This document shows, one piece after another, positions 54,819 to 63,560 of a DNA stretch of 64,000 bases. The translations under genes and the position numbers were made by a program. The stretch comes from JAJZGK01 sp035538795 (lineage in GTDB: Bacteria; Pseudomonadota; Alphaproteobacteria; Rhodospirillales; Magnetospirillaceae): NCBI GenBank assembly GCA_035538795.1, contig DATLJS010000052.1:182882-246881 (forward strand), given 5' to 3'. The notes under the pieces are model-generated. The model did no database searches. It had not been told where the DNA came from and was given only the letters and a program-made list of their open reading frames with translations. Numbering within the stretch: position 1 is the stretch's first letter; each line of letters begins with the position of its first letter.

Positions 54819-55115
54819 ATGTCCCGTCGTTGTGTCGTCACCGGCAAGGGTGTGCAGACTGGCAACAATGTCAGCCACGCCAACAACAAGACCCGCCGTC
54901 GCTTCCTGCCGAACCTGCAGGAAACCGCCGTGCTGAGCGATGCCCTGGGCCAGATGGTTCGCCTGCGCGTTTCGACCCGCGGTCTGAAGACCATCGAGCA
55001 TAATGGCGGCATCGACGCCTACCTGATCTCGGTCAACGACAGCAAGCTGTCGGCCGAAGCTCTGCGTCTGAAGCGCCGCGTGCAGCGCGCCCTGGAAAAC
55101 CAGGCCGCCGCCTAA
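54819..55115 (+). CDS. rpmB: 50S ribosomal protein L28
   Basis: The 98-residue protein begins MSRRCVVTGKGVQTGNNVSH and continues with the typical NNKTRRRFLPNL. It is a small basic protein of the large ribosomal subunit. The Cys near the N-terminus is a partial zinc-ribbon feature of the family. A terminator follows. Confidence 0.97.
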   Translation: MSRRCVVTGKGVQTGNNVSHANNKTRRRFLPNLQETAVLSDALGQMVRLRVSTRGLKTIEHNGGIDAYLISVNDSKLSAEALRLKRRVQRALENQAAA

Positions 55116-55143
55116 AGCGAAGCTTTCGCCGTCAAGGCTGAAC

Positions 55144-55175
55144 AAGGCCCGTGCCCATTGGGGCGCGGGCCTTTT
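55144..55175 (+). terminator. Terminator of rpmB
   Basis: Hairpin AAGGCCCG...CGGGCCTT with inner stem GCCC/GGGC around ATTG, followed by TTTTC. It lies 28 bases after the rpmB stop. Confidence 0.85.
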
Positions 55176-55294
55176 CGCGTTGGTGAAACGGGTCTTTTTA
55201 CCGAATGTTAAGGTCTTTCGGTGTTTCTGTCGGGAGTAGAAATTTCTGACGGCCGGGGTGACGCTCGACCGCTGCTTTCCGGGCGGACGATTTC

Positions 55295-56752
55295 ATGCTG
55301 AGCGGTCTGGCTCTTTCCTCATCGACCCTGGGACTGAAGCGATACGATTTTCAGTTTTCCAACGGAGCCTTCCGTCAGGACGAGATCATCGATTCCGCTT
55401 TGGCGGTTCCCGGCCGCTACGTGCTGGAAGTGGGGCGGCGCGTTCTGAAGGATTTCCAGTCCGCCGACTGGGTGGCCGTGGCCAATCCGCTGCTGCCGCT
55501 GAACGCTTCGCAGCTTCAGGGGTTTCTGGCGAAATCGGGCCTGAAGGGTGTCGGCATCGCCACCGACGCCGAGGATTTTCCGGTCCTCTATCTGTTGCCC
55601 CGCATCATCTACGAACAATTGGGCCGTTTCCTGCTGATGCTGTCCTGCACCAGCGCCGCCTTGGATGCGCGTTTGCTGCGGGCCATGCTGGGTCTGGAGA
55701 TTCCGATGGCGTCCTGCGGTTTGCCAGCCATTGGACAGTTGCGTCCCTTGAGTCCCAACGGCTGGATGAATGGCGATCGCCGCCTGATGACTGGCCAGAT
55801 TTCCTGCGAAAAGGCGATCGAGGTCATCGAGAGCCGCCCCGATTGGCGGGATTTGCCGTTCGCCGTCTATTATCCCATGCATGCCGGCGACGTGCTGTTC
55901 TTCTGCGTCGCCTCGAAGCGGACCGAGCATAACCTGTTCTCGAAGCAGATCGTCTGCACGTCCTACGGCGATATTCCCGGCGCCAGCGGCAGCAAGCTGG
56001 AAACCCTGCCGCTGCGTCTGCCGTGGATCCCCCGCGATGCCTCGATTTCCGAGATGGATTATTACAAGCATGCCCTGGCCCGCCTGGGGCCGGAGGTGAC
56101 GGGCAGCCATTTCATCGTCTTCGCCCGCTTGCTGCGGCTTTATTCTCGTTCGCCGTTCCATTTGGTCGACCATGCGACGTTCGCGCTGGGCGATCCCATG
56201 GATTCCTTCGAGCGGACCATGCACGCCAAGCGGACGGTGCCCGACGCCCGTTGCGCCCTGCCCACCGACAAGCCTCGCGTTCTGTTCCATCTGAACGGCG
56301 GCTGGACCCTGAAGAACCTGCCGCCGGACATTTTCCGGGCGGCAGCCCGGACACTGGTGTCCCTGGGGTGGGAGGTTTCGGTGATCGACCGTCCGGATCT
56401 TCAAGATTGCGGCGCCGTCTCGGTCGATGCGGGCGATACCGAACTGCTGCGCCGGCAGCTGGAGGCTCATCACATCTTCGTCAGCATCGACAGCTTTCCG
56501 CACCACTTCGCGCGGCTGGTGATGGGCTGGCCGGTGATCGGCCTGTTCAGCAATACCAAGCCCTGCAATTCGGATGCTTATTATACCGACAGCTATCGCA
56601 CATCCTGCCGCGACCTGTCGTGCAACCGCTGCGGCGCCTGGGACGTCTGTCCGCTGTTCGGCAAGCCGGAGTGCATCAATTATGCCGGTCCCGAACGGAT
56701 CGTCGCCGACGTGCTGGACATGGCGCGCGGTCTCTATGGCATCGGAATGTGA
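55295..56752 (+). CDS. GT9-like glycosyltransferase paralogue A
   Basis: The 485-residue protein has an unusual N-terminal domain (IIDSALAVPGRYVLEVGRRVLK; PLLPLNASQ) and a C-terminal GT9 (heptosyltransferase)-like GT-B half. Hallmarks are VLFHLNGGWTLKNLPPD, SIDSFPHHFARLVMGWPVIG, LFSNT and a four-Cys cluster DLSCNRCGAWDVCPLFGKPE(C)INYAGP. Classical heptosyltransferases have related Cys near the C-terminus. A 484-residue paralogue follows at 57287. It could transfer a heptose or other sugar to a surface glycan or protein. The start at 55295 lacks a strong ribosome site. Confidence 0.75.
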   Translation: MLSGLALSSSTLGLKRYDFQFSNGAFRQDEIIDSALAVPGRYVLEVGRRVLKDFQSADWVAVANPLLPLNASQLQGFLAKSGLKGVGIATDAEDFPVLYLLPRIIYEQLGRFLLMLSCTSAALDARLLRAMLGLEIPMASCGLPAIGQLRPLSPNGWMNGDRRLMTGQISCEKAIEVIESRPDWRDLPFAVYYPMHAGDVLFFCVASKRTEHNLFSKQIVCTSYGDIPGASGSKLETLPLRLPWIPRDASISEMDYYKHALARLGPEVTGSHFIVFARLLRLYSRSPFHLVDHATFALGDPMDSFERTMHAKRTVPDARCALPTDKPRVLFHLNGGWTLKNLPPDIFRAAARTLVSLGWEVSVIDRPDLQDCGAVSVDAGDTELLRRQLEAHHIFVSIDSFPHHFARLVMGWPVIGLFSNTKPCNSDAYYTDSYRTSCRDLSCNRCGAWDVCPLFGKPECINYAGPERIVADVLDMARGLYGIGM

Positions 56753-56762
56753 GGAGGGGACC

Positions 56763-57281
56763 GTGGGAGCGCTCGGCGATTTTAATCTGAACGGTCTGAA
56801 GGCCGATTTCGGCCTGCGTCATCTGGTGGGCGTCGGCAACGGCGACGGAGCCTGGGTGGACGCGGCGGCGGATCTGGGCTTCGACCATATCCACACCATC
56901 GAAAGCCAGCACAAGCTGGCCTTGCAAACGGCCCTGCGCCATTCGTCGCGTCAGGACATCACCATGATCCACGCCCGCAGCGAGAAGGGCCTGCGCGAGG
57001 CGCTGGAGGAAGTGTCCGCCGGCGCGCCCACCCTGTTCTGGCTGGATATCGACTATCCTGGCGCCGACGCCCGCTTGCAGGCCGAGCCGGACGCGCGGCT
57101 GGAACGCGAGCTGCGTCTGATCGCCTCCTTGCGCGACATGAGCCGCGACGTGCTGCTGGTGGACGATCTGAGCTTTTACCAAGGCGACCTTGGCTTTATC
57201 GCCGCCGTGCTGCCCGACCATCAGATCGAACGTTCGCCCCAGGGCACCGGCGTTCTGATCGCCATTCCGCAAAGGGGCTGA
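56763..57281 (+). CDS. Small class I methyltransferase-fold protein
   Basis: The 172-residue protein starts from GTG at 56763 (GAGGAGGGG just upstream). It has VGVGNGDGAWVDAAADLGF like SAM motif I, HTIES as motif II strand, FWLDIDYPGAD and VLLVDDLSFY. It is reminiscent of FkbM-like methyltransferases in glycan loci but lacks a diagnostic motif. It sits between two GT9-like paralogues with ten and five bases of spacing, so they are one operon. Sugar methylation is inferred. Confidence 0.65.
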   Translation: MGALGDFNLNGLKADFGLRHLVGVGNGDGAWVDAAADLGFDHIHTIESQHKLALQTALRHSSRQDITMIHARSEKGLREALEEVSAGAPTLFWLDIDYPGADARLQAEPDARLERELRLIASLRDMSRDVLLVDDLSFYQGDLGFIAAVLPDHQIERSPQGTGVLIAIPQRG

Positions 57282-57286
57282 CCGGC

Positions 57287-58741
57287 ATGTTCTGCGGTTT
57301 GTCCATCACGGAGCGGGGAAGCGAAGGGTTCGACCTTCAGATCTCGAAGGGGCGTCTGGTCGCCAACGAGATCATCGATTCCTCCACCAGTCCTCCCGGC
57401 CGCTATGTGCTGGAGGTGGGGCGCCGTGTCCTGAAGGCCAAGCCGCAGACCGCGTTGCTGGCGGTGGGCAATCCGCTGTTGCCGCTGACCTCGGCCCAGA
57501 TTTCCGCCTGGCTGGGCACGATCGCGTCGCCCACCGTGCTGGCCGATAGCGGTGATTTTCCGCTGATCTATGTCCTGCCGCGCGAGATGTTCGAGGACTG
57601 GGGGCGGTTCCTGACGCTGCTCAGCGCCGCCGACGCCAAAATCGACGCCCGCCTGCTGGCTGGCGTGCTGGGGCGGCCGGTGGCGGTGGTCAACGCTACC
57701 AAGCTGCCGAAGATCGGCCGTTATCCGGTTTCCACGGCCACCGGCTGGTTCCAGGGGCGCGATCGCCAGAGCGTGCTGAAAATGCTGGCTCTGAACGCTA
57801 CCCGGCTGGTCGAGGAGCCGGGCGGGCGCTGGAAAAGCCTGCCTTTCGCCGTTTTCCACCCTTATCACGCCGGTTCTATCGTCTTTTTCGCGGCGGCCGC
57901 CCGCAAGGTGGCAGCGCCGCTTTATCAGCAGCAGGTGGTCTGTTCCTCTTACCGCGACATCTGGGATTACGCCAAAAGCCCGCTGGACGCCGTATGGCTG
58001 AAGCTGCCCTGGCTGCCCCGCGACAATTCGGTGGGCGAACCGCAATACGCCCTGCGGTCTTTCGAGCGGTTGGGGCAGCAGGTGATGGACAACACCTTCA
58101 TCTCGTTCAACCGCTATTCCCGCACTTCGGGCGCGGCTTCGTTCCATCGCATCGATCATGACCGCTTCGCCCTGGGCGACAGTCTGGACAGCGGGGAAGA
58201 CACCAGTCAGTGGCAGGCTTCCGATGTCCGCGGCCGCTGTGTCCTGCCGCCCGCGCCGCTGAAGGTGCTGTTTCACATCAACGGCGGTCTGCCCATCAAA
58301 AGTTATCCCGACGACCATTCCCAGGTGCTGTTCCGCGCCTTGCAGGGCTTGGGCATCCGGGCGTCCGTGGTCGGGCACCGCCCCGACCTGGAAGCCTTCG
58401 GCGTGACTTCGGTGGAGGCCGATGAAACCGAGCTTCTGTTCAACGCCGTGCGTGATCATCATGTCTTTGTCGGATTGGACAGCTTCCCGCATCATTTCGT
58501 CCGCAATGTCATGGGCTGGCCGACCATCGGTCTGTTCGGCAATACCCTGGCCGCCAATTTCGGCGGCGGCTGGAACGAACAATACCGTACCCTGGACGCC
58601 AGCCTGCCGTGCAATCCCTGCGGCGGCGAAAGCAAATGCCCGCTGTTCGGACGCAAGGAATGCGCCAATTACGCCGGCCCCGGCCCGTTGATCTCGGCCA
58701 TCGTCGAGATGGGGCGGCGGCTGTACGGCTATCACGCCTGA
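57287..58741 (+). CDS. GT9-like glycosyltransferase paralogue B
   Basis: The 484-residue paralogue of the protein at 55295-56752 keeps IIDSSTSPPGRYVLEVGRRVLK, FHINGGLPIKSYPDDH, DSFPHHFVRNVMGWPTIGLF and four-Cys cluster LPCNPCGGESKCPLFGRKEC then NYAGP. Tandem duplication of a whole ~480-residue enzyme suggests sequential addition of similar sugars. No signal peptide or membrane helix is seen, so it is cytoplasmic. Confidence 0.75.
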   Translation: MFCGLSITERGSEGFDLQISKGRLVANEIIDSSTSPPGRYVLEVGRRVLKAKPQTALLAVGNPLLPLTSAQISAWLGTIASPTVLADSGDFPLIYVLPREMFEDWGRFLTLLSAADAKIDARLLAGVLGRPVAVVNATKLPKIGRYPVSTATGWFQGRDRQSVLKMLALNATRLVEEPGGRWKSLPFAVFHPYHAGSIVFFAAAARKVAAPLYQQQVVCSSYRDIWDYAKSPLDAVWLKLPWLPRDNSVGEPQYALRSFERLGQQVMDNTFISFNRYSRTSGAASFHRIDHDRFALGDSLDSGEDTSQWQASDVRGRCVLPPAPLKVLFHINGGLPIKSYPDDHSQVLFRALQGLGIRASVVGHRPDLEAFGVTSVEADETELLFNAVRDHHVFVGLDSFPHHFVRNVMGWPTIGLFGNTLAANFGGGWNEQYRTLDASLPCNPCGGESKCPLFGRKECANYAGPGPLISAIVEMGRRLYGYHA

Positions 58742-58758
58742 TTTAAGGAACCAGAGCC

Positions 58759-59925
58759 ATGTCGGTCCGAGTCCTGGCCTTCTTCGACACCCGTTACCAG
58801 CCGGCCCTGGCCGGTGGGGCGGACCCTTGGAAAGCCCTGCGCGACGCCCGCGCTCCCAGCCGCCTGCACTTCGCCCTGGATCAGCCTTCGACCCTGGGCA
58901 TGTACGATTTGTCGGAGCGGACGGTGGCGGCTCAGGTGGTGCTGTTCGCCCGCAACGCCGGTGTGGACGGTTTCGTGGTGGACGTTTTGTGGGATGAGGC
59001 GCGCAAGTCTTATCAGACCGGCGCCGAGCCTTTGGCCATTGCCACCGGCGAAAGCTTCGGTCTGGCCTTCCAGTGGCGCAACGGCCCCGATGCTTTTTGG
59101 CAGGCGCCGGCTTCGGTGGAAGCCCGGCAAGAGCGGGCGGCGGCGCTGGTGGGCGCCCTGAAGGTGGGGCATCCCGCCTTGATGGACGGCCGCCTGCCGC
59201 TGGTGGTGAAATATCCCAAACTGGTGTGGGAGCCCGCCGAGACTCTGGCGCTGCTGCGCCGCGAGGCAGAGGCCGCCGGCCTGCCGGGGCTGTATCTGAT
59301 CGCCTGCCGCGCCGAGGACCGGGATGGGAAATACACCAAGGGCCAGGGATACGACGCCCTGATCGATCCCGGTCCGGCGGAATGGCAGTCCTGCCCGCCG
59401 TCCAACAATCCTTCGGGCCTGGATTATCTGGAGGTGATGGCGGGCTTGCGGGATTCGGTGGAATATCTTGACCGCTTCTATGACTACCCGCTGTTCGCCG
59501 TGGCCCGCATGATCAACCGCGACCAGCGCGGCAAGGTTCTGGCCCGCGTCTTTCCCGGCTATTTCGACTGGCAGAAGCACCCCGAGGGAGGGGCCATGCA
59601 TCTGGTCAACCGCAAGACCAACGGCACCCAGCCGGTGGACCGGCACCTGTACGGCTTGTTCTTCGAAAACGCCATGCTGTGGACCCGCAACAACATTCCC
59701 CCCGATGAGCGGGTGGTGTTCCTGGACAGCTGGAACGGCTGGTTGACCGGCAGTCAGGTGGAGCCCAGTCTGATGGAGGGCGATCTGGTCTATAACGCCA
59801 CCCGGGCCGCCATCGACCGCGCTCGCTACGTCATCAAGGGGCGTGACAGCGCGCCGGAGGCGGCGGTGGACGCCGCCATGAAGGAGCGCATCGCCCTGTT
59901 GGTCGAAGCGGCCAAGAACTTCTAA
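58759..59925 (+). CDS. WbsX/GH99-like protein of glycan clusters
   Basis: The 388-residue protein has the alpha/beta-barrel shape of WbsX/GH99-like proteins: FFDTRYQPAL at the start, VDGFVVDVLWDEARK, and VVFLDSWNGWLTGSQVEPSLM at the end. In WbsX the last motif usually reads NEW (W-N-E-W); here the Glu is Gly, so catalysis may be altered. These proteins occur in O-antigen and glycosylation loci. It is the fourth gene of the cluster, 17 bases after paralogue B, and is followed by a terminator. Confidence 0.75.
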   Translation: MSVRVLAFFDTRYQPALAGGADPWKALRDARAPSRLHFALDQPSTLGMYDLSERTVAAQVVLFARNAGVDGFVVDVLWDEARKSYQTGAEPLAIATGESFGLAFQWRNGPDAFWQAPASVEARQERAAALVGALKVGHPALMDGRLPLVVKYPKLVWEPAETLALLRREAEAAGLPGLYLIACRAEDRDGKYTKGQGYDALIDPGPAEWQSCPPSNNPSGLDYLEVMAGLRDSVEYLDRFYDYPLFAVARMINRDQRGKVLARVFPGYFDWQKHPEGGAMHLVNRKTNGTQPVDRHLYGLFFENAMLWTRNNIPPDERVVFLDSWNGWLTGSQVEPSLMEGDLVYNATRAAIDRARYVIKGRDSAPEAAVDAAMKERIALLVEAAKNF

Positions 59926-59975
59926 GAAAAACGGGCGGCCTGGGCCATGGAGGCGCCCGTTTCGTTTTCCGGCGC
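59925..59975 (+). terminator. Terminator after the WbsX-like gene
   Basis: Stem AAACGGGCG (59929-59937) / CGCCCGTTT (59954-59962), then CGTTTTCC. It separates the four-gene glycan operon from the HAD-like gene. Confidence 0.7.
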
Positions 59976-60083
59976 CGGCGGCCGTCTTCAGCGGTTAAGA
60001 CAATCTTAAGCGGGCCTCTCTAGCTTAGGGCACATGCCTGGAGTCCTTGATGATTCCGGTGTTTCCCCGCGGAGATGCTTCTC

Positions 60084-62531
60084 ATGACCGCCGCCACCAA
60101 GCCCGCCTTGCCCCTGACCCTTGCCGACGCCCGTGGACTGATCCGCAAGAAAAGCGTCAAGTCGCTGTCTTTTTCGCTCTACGGCACGCTGCTGTTGCGC
60201 CGCGCCATCGGGCCCGAGGCGGTCTTTGAACGAACCCTGGCCTATGCCGACCTGCCGGGACGTTACCGCGACATCCCCGACAGTTTCGTGCAGCACCGCA
60301 ATCTGGCGGGCAACCGCTCCAAGTTCGAGCGCTGGCAGGGGCGGGGGCAATCCGGTTTTGGCATTCAGGACGTCTACGGGCAGATGGCCGTCAACGGGAT
60401 GGGGCTGGCGCCGGAGCATCGCGCCGAACTGGCCCGCGCCGAATTCAGGGCGGAAAGCGAGCTGGCGCTGTTCAATCCGCTGCTGAAGGATCTTTGGGAC
60501 GAAGCCCGGCGCCAGGGCAAGCGAGTCGGCATTTTGTCCGACAGCCCTTGGAGTGCCGATCAGATCCGCGCGTTGCTGGCGGCTGCGGCCCCCGATCTGG
60601 CTCCTGATTTCATTTATTCCAGCGCCGATCCGGAAAGCCGGGTCGGGCGCGGTCTGTTCCGCCGCTATCTCGAAACCGAGGGGTTGAAGCCCGGTCAGGC
60701 GCTGCATGTGGGACAGGAAGACGAGTCCCATGCTCCGCCGTCCGCCGGCGTGACCGTGGTGCCCTATGCCCTGCCGGAAGACCCCTGGGCGGCCCTGTAT
60801 GAGCGCGAAGAAAGTGTCGCCCGTCTGTTGCAGATGTCGGACAACGGTTTCCGCTGGCGTTTCGACAACGGCTTCCGCCTGTTGCGAGGCGTCACCCTGG
60901 CGGCCATGCAGCCGGGCCATGTCAAATCGCTGGTGGCGGCGGCGGTGCTGGGGCCGGCGATGTTGGGGTTCCATCATCATGTGGACCAACTGATGGCGGG
61001 TCTGCGCGGTCCGGGCCGCAACATCAAGCTGATGTACCTGGCCCGGGACGCCTATCTGTCTCATCGGGTGTGGAACGATCTGTCGGACGATCAGGCCTAT
61101 TACATCGAGATCAATCGCCGCATCGCCATGATTGCCGGCTCGGAGGGCGACGAGGGTTATAAGACACTGCGGTCGCTGTTCGAGGGTATGACCCACGTCA
61201 CGCCCCCCAGCATCGAGCAGTTCTTCAAGATCAAGCTGTCGGCCAAGGCCAAGGCCTTCTTCAAGGAACATGACGGCTGCTGTACCGGCAAGGAATTCGC
61301 CGACGCCATGACCGGCTTGCTGGGCGGGCGGGCCAAGCTGATGAAGATGGCCGTCACCCTGCGCGACGCCATGCTGGAATATCTGGTGGCCAAACTTGGG
61401 CCGCTGGAGGACATCACCGATTTCGTCATGGTCGATATCGGCTATACCGGCAACATCCAGCGGGCGCTACGCCGGGTGTTCGACAAGCTGGGGCTGAAAA
61501 TCCGGCTGCACGGCGTTTACCTGCTGCCCCATGGCGAAGCCTTCATCAACATGGCCGAAGGCGACAGCGTCAGCGGCTATTTCGATGATCAGACCCTGAC
61601 GCCGGCGGTCAAGCGGGCGGTCATGCGCGACGGCCCGCTGGTCGAAGAATTCTGCTGCGCTCCGGTGGGTTCGACCCGCGGCTACGACAAAGGCGTGGAG
61701 GTTCGTGAAACCGATGTACGACTGCCGCAGGAAATCGCCTTCTGTATGGAAATGCAGGAAGAGGTGCTGCGCTTCATCGCCACCTTCCGCAAATTGTCGG
61801 CGGCTTTCGGCATCGACGTGACCCAGGACTTGCAGCGTTTCCGTTCCTGGACGGCTGCGGCCCTGGCCCGGTTCGTCATTCTGCCCACCGGCCTGGAATG
61901 CCAGACCTTTGGCCCACTGCTGCACGACGTCAGCCTGGGCAGCAAGGGGTTGATTGCCACCATCACCACGCGGGACATCGAAAATCTGATGGGAGCCTTG
62001 CCGTTTCCGGCGGTGGCCAGCATCTCGCATCCGCCGGTATGGCTGGGCGGAAGTCTGACGGCCCATACCGGCGTCGCCGGCTTCGCTTATGCCATGTGCG
62101 GTCTGGGCCTGTCCAACAACGATGTGCTGGGTGACGTCGCCGTCGGTCAGGTCGAGGCGATGATTCTGAAAGGCGAGCAGGGCACCAACGTCCCTGTCAG
62201 CGTCATGCTGACGCCTTTCGGCGATTTGCGCCTGCGGGTGCCGGTGCTGGCCAAGGACAGCGGCGGCATGGTGGCCATACCGCTGGTGGCGCAAATCCAG
62301 CGGGGCGTCATCCGGTCGCTGATCCTTCAGGGCGGCCTGGACGTCGCCACCGCCACCGCCAGCCGCGAGGGCGAGCCGCTGCCGCTGCTGGGGGTCAAGG
62401 CCATCCGCGCCGTGCTCGATGGCAGCTACTTTCGCGCCACCGAGCCCGAGGCTTATCTGCTGATCGACGTACCGGAAACCGAGATTCCCGTGCTGCTGCT
62501 GAACGTGCAGGTGACGCCGCTGTTCCATTGA
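60084..62531 (+). CDS. Large HAD-like protein of glycan loci with missing nucleophile
   Basis: The 815-residue protein has a degenerate HAD N-terminal motif SLSFSLYGTLLLRR, where the usual pattern is SFDxFDTLL; Asp nucleophile and second Asp are Ser and Gly. GILSDSPWS resembles the second HAD motif. The middle carries MVDIGYTGNIQRALRRVF, reminiscent of the VDIGW-x-GTIQ motif of large HAD-like proteins (COG5610 group). A novel C-terminal region follows. The start at 60084 follows GGAG. It has its own unit between the glycan operon and the sigma factor. Its reaction is unknown. Confidence 0.68.
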   Translation: MTAATKPALPLTLADARGLIRKKSVKSLSFSLYGTLLLRRAIGPEAVFERTLAYADLPGRYRDIPDSFVQHRNLAGNRSKFERWQGRGQSGFGIQDVYGQMAVNGMGLAPEHRAELARAEFRAESELALFNPLLKDLWDEARRQGKRVGILSDSPWSADQIRALLAAAAPDLAPDFIYSSADPESRVGRGLFRRYLETEGLKPGQALHVGQEDESHAPPSAGVTVVPYALPEDPWAALYEREESVARLLQMSDNGFRWRFDNGFRLLRGVTLAAMQPGHVKSLVAAAVLGPAMLGFHHHVDQLMAGLRGPGRNIKLMYLARDAYLSHRVWNDLSDDQAYYIEINRRIAMIAGSEGDEGYKTLRSLFEGMTHVTPPSIEQFFKIKLSAKAKAFFKEHDGCCTGKEFADAMTGLLGGRAKLMKMAVTLRDAMLEYLVAKLGPLEDITDFVMVDIGYTGNIQRALRRVFDKLGLKIRLHGVYLLPHGEAFINMAEGDSVSGYFDDQTLTPAVKRAVMRDGPLVEEFCCAPVGSTRGYDKGVEVRETDVRLPQEIAFCMEMQEEVLRFIATFRKLSAAFGIDVTQDLQRFRSWTAAALARFVILPTGLECQTFGPLLHDVSLGSKGLIATITTRDIENLMGALPFPAVASISHPPVWLGGSLTAHTGVAGFAYAMCGLGLSNNDVLGDVAVGQVEAMILKGEQGTNVPVSVMLTPFGDLRLRVPVLAKDSGGMVAIPLVAQIQRGVIRSLILQGGLDVATATASREGEPLPLLGVKAIRAVLDGSYFRATEPEAYLLIDVPETEIPVLLLNVQVTPLFH

Positions 62532-62895
62532 GATGCCTCTTCAGGGCGGCAATTTTTGCCGATTGCCGCCCTGGGGCAGAGTCTGGTGGGAAGAGATGGC
62601 TGGGAGGGTGTAGTGAAAAATTGTAAGTTTCGTTGTATAACAAGTGACTGAATGAAATTGTGCTGATTAATTATGGGTTAAATTTAAGAATTAACTTATT
62701 TTTAACTTACTAGGCAAATTTTGCCTGCTTTATTTATTTTGATGGGCACATTTTTCCTAGCAAAAAATACTTGTGTTTTGCTGAGAAATAGTGTGACCAT
62801 TTAATGGTCCGCAGTTTGTTTGCGGACGGTCCTTGGGCTGTGCTCGGGCGTTGTGCTCGCCGTGCGGTTCAGGGATGGGTTCGGAAAACCTCGCC
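62532..62895. promoter_or_regulatory. AT-rich region between the HAD-like gene and the sigma factor gene
   Basis: No gene is seen. This is one of the most AT-rich stretches (about 62610-62800). It holds a near palindrome AGGCAAATTTTGCCT (62712-62726). A perfect 7-bp inverted repeat GTCCGCA (62807-62813) / TGCGGAC (62821-62827) has a seven-base loop. These could be operator sites or a leader hairpin for the sigma factor gene. No sigma-54 or sigma-70 core was found with proper spacing. Confidence 0.45.
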
Positions 62896-63504
62896 ATGAA
62901 CAAGATGCTAGTCTTCGCCGAGCAAACGGCATTCGTCTCGGACGAGGCTTCAGATGAAGCCTTGTTGGAGCGGATGCGCGCGGATGACGTCGAAGCGTAC
63001 CGCACTCTGGTCGAGCGCCACATGAACCGCGCTTTCGGTGTGGCTATGCGCGTGCTCAAGAATCCCACCGATGCCGAGGACGTGGCCCAGGACGCTTTCG
63101 TCAAGGCCTGGCTGAACCGCCAGCGCTGGGAAGCCGGGCGGGCTAAGTTCAGTACCTGGCTTTATCGCGTGGTGGTCAACCGTTGCATCGATTTGCGTCG
63201 GGCCCCCCGAGAGGAGTGGATCGACGATGTGCCGGAACCCGCCGACGAGGCCGAGGATTCCGTCAGCAGTATTCACCGCCGCCAAGTCTATGGCCGGCTG
63301 GAGGATGCGCTGGGCCGCCTGCCCACCCAGCAGCGGGTGGCGGTGGTGCTGTCCTATTACGAAGACTTGAGCAACGCGGAAATCGCTGAGGTCATGAGTA
63401 CCTCGGTCAGTGCCGTCGAGTCTTTGCTGAAGCGGGGACGCAAAGGTCTGCGCGAGATTCTGCGTCACTCGGAACAAGACGTGCGAATTGTTTTTGGGGA
63501 TTAA
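62896..63504 (+). CDS. ECF-type sigma-70 family RNA polymerase sigma factor
   Basis: The 202-residue protein has region 2 (AYRTLVERHMNRAFGVAMRVLK; DAEDVAQDAFVKAWLNR; FSTWLYRVVVNRCIDLRR) and region 4 (RLPTQQRVAVVLSYYEDLSN; AEIAEVMSTSVSAVESLLKR), with no region 3. It directs RNA polymerase to a small set of promoters. No anti-sigma gene is adjacent; a flagellin gene is next. Starts at 62875 (ATG) and 62896 are both possible. Confidence 0.88.
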   Translation: MNKMLVFAEQTAFVSDEASDEALLERMRADDVEAYRTLVERHMNRAFGVAMRVLKNPTDAEDVAQDAFVKAWLNRQRWEAGRAKFSTWLYRVVVNRCIDLRRAPREEWIDDVPEPADEAEDSVSSIHRRQVYGRLEDALGRLPTQQRVAVVLSYYEDLSNAEIAEVMSTSVSAVESLLKRGRKGLREILRHSEQDVRIVFGD

Positions 63505-63560
63505 CGAATCTTCAAGGGTTCTTTGCTGAAATTCGTTCCCATAGGGATCAATGGAACCGA

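Noticed and set aside
59995..60009. Small palindrome TTAAGA-CAA-TCTTAA upstream of the HAD-like gene
   Set aside because: Only six bases per arm, and no second copy or promoter context was found.
62757..63104. Minus-strand frame opposite the sigma factor start
   Set aside because: It is antisense to a well-defined sigma factor gene and has no recognisable domain.
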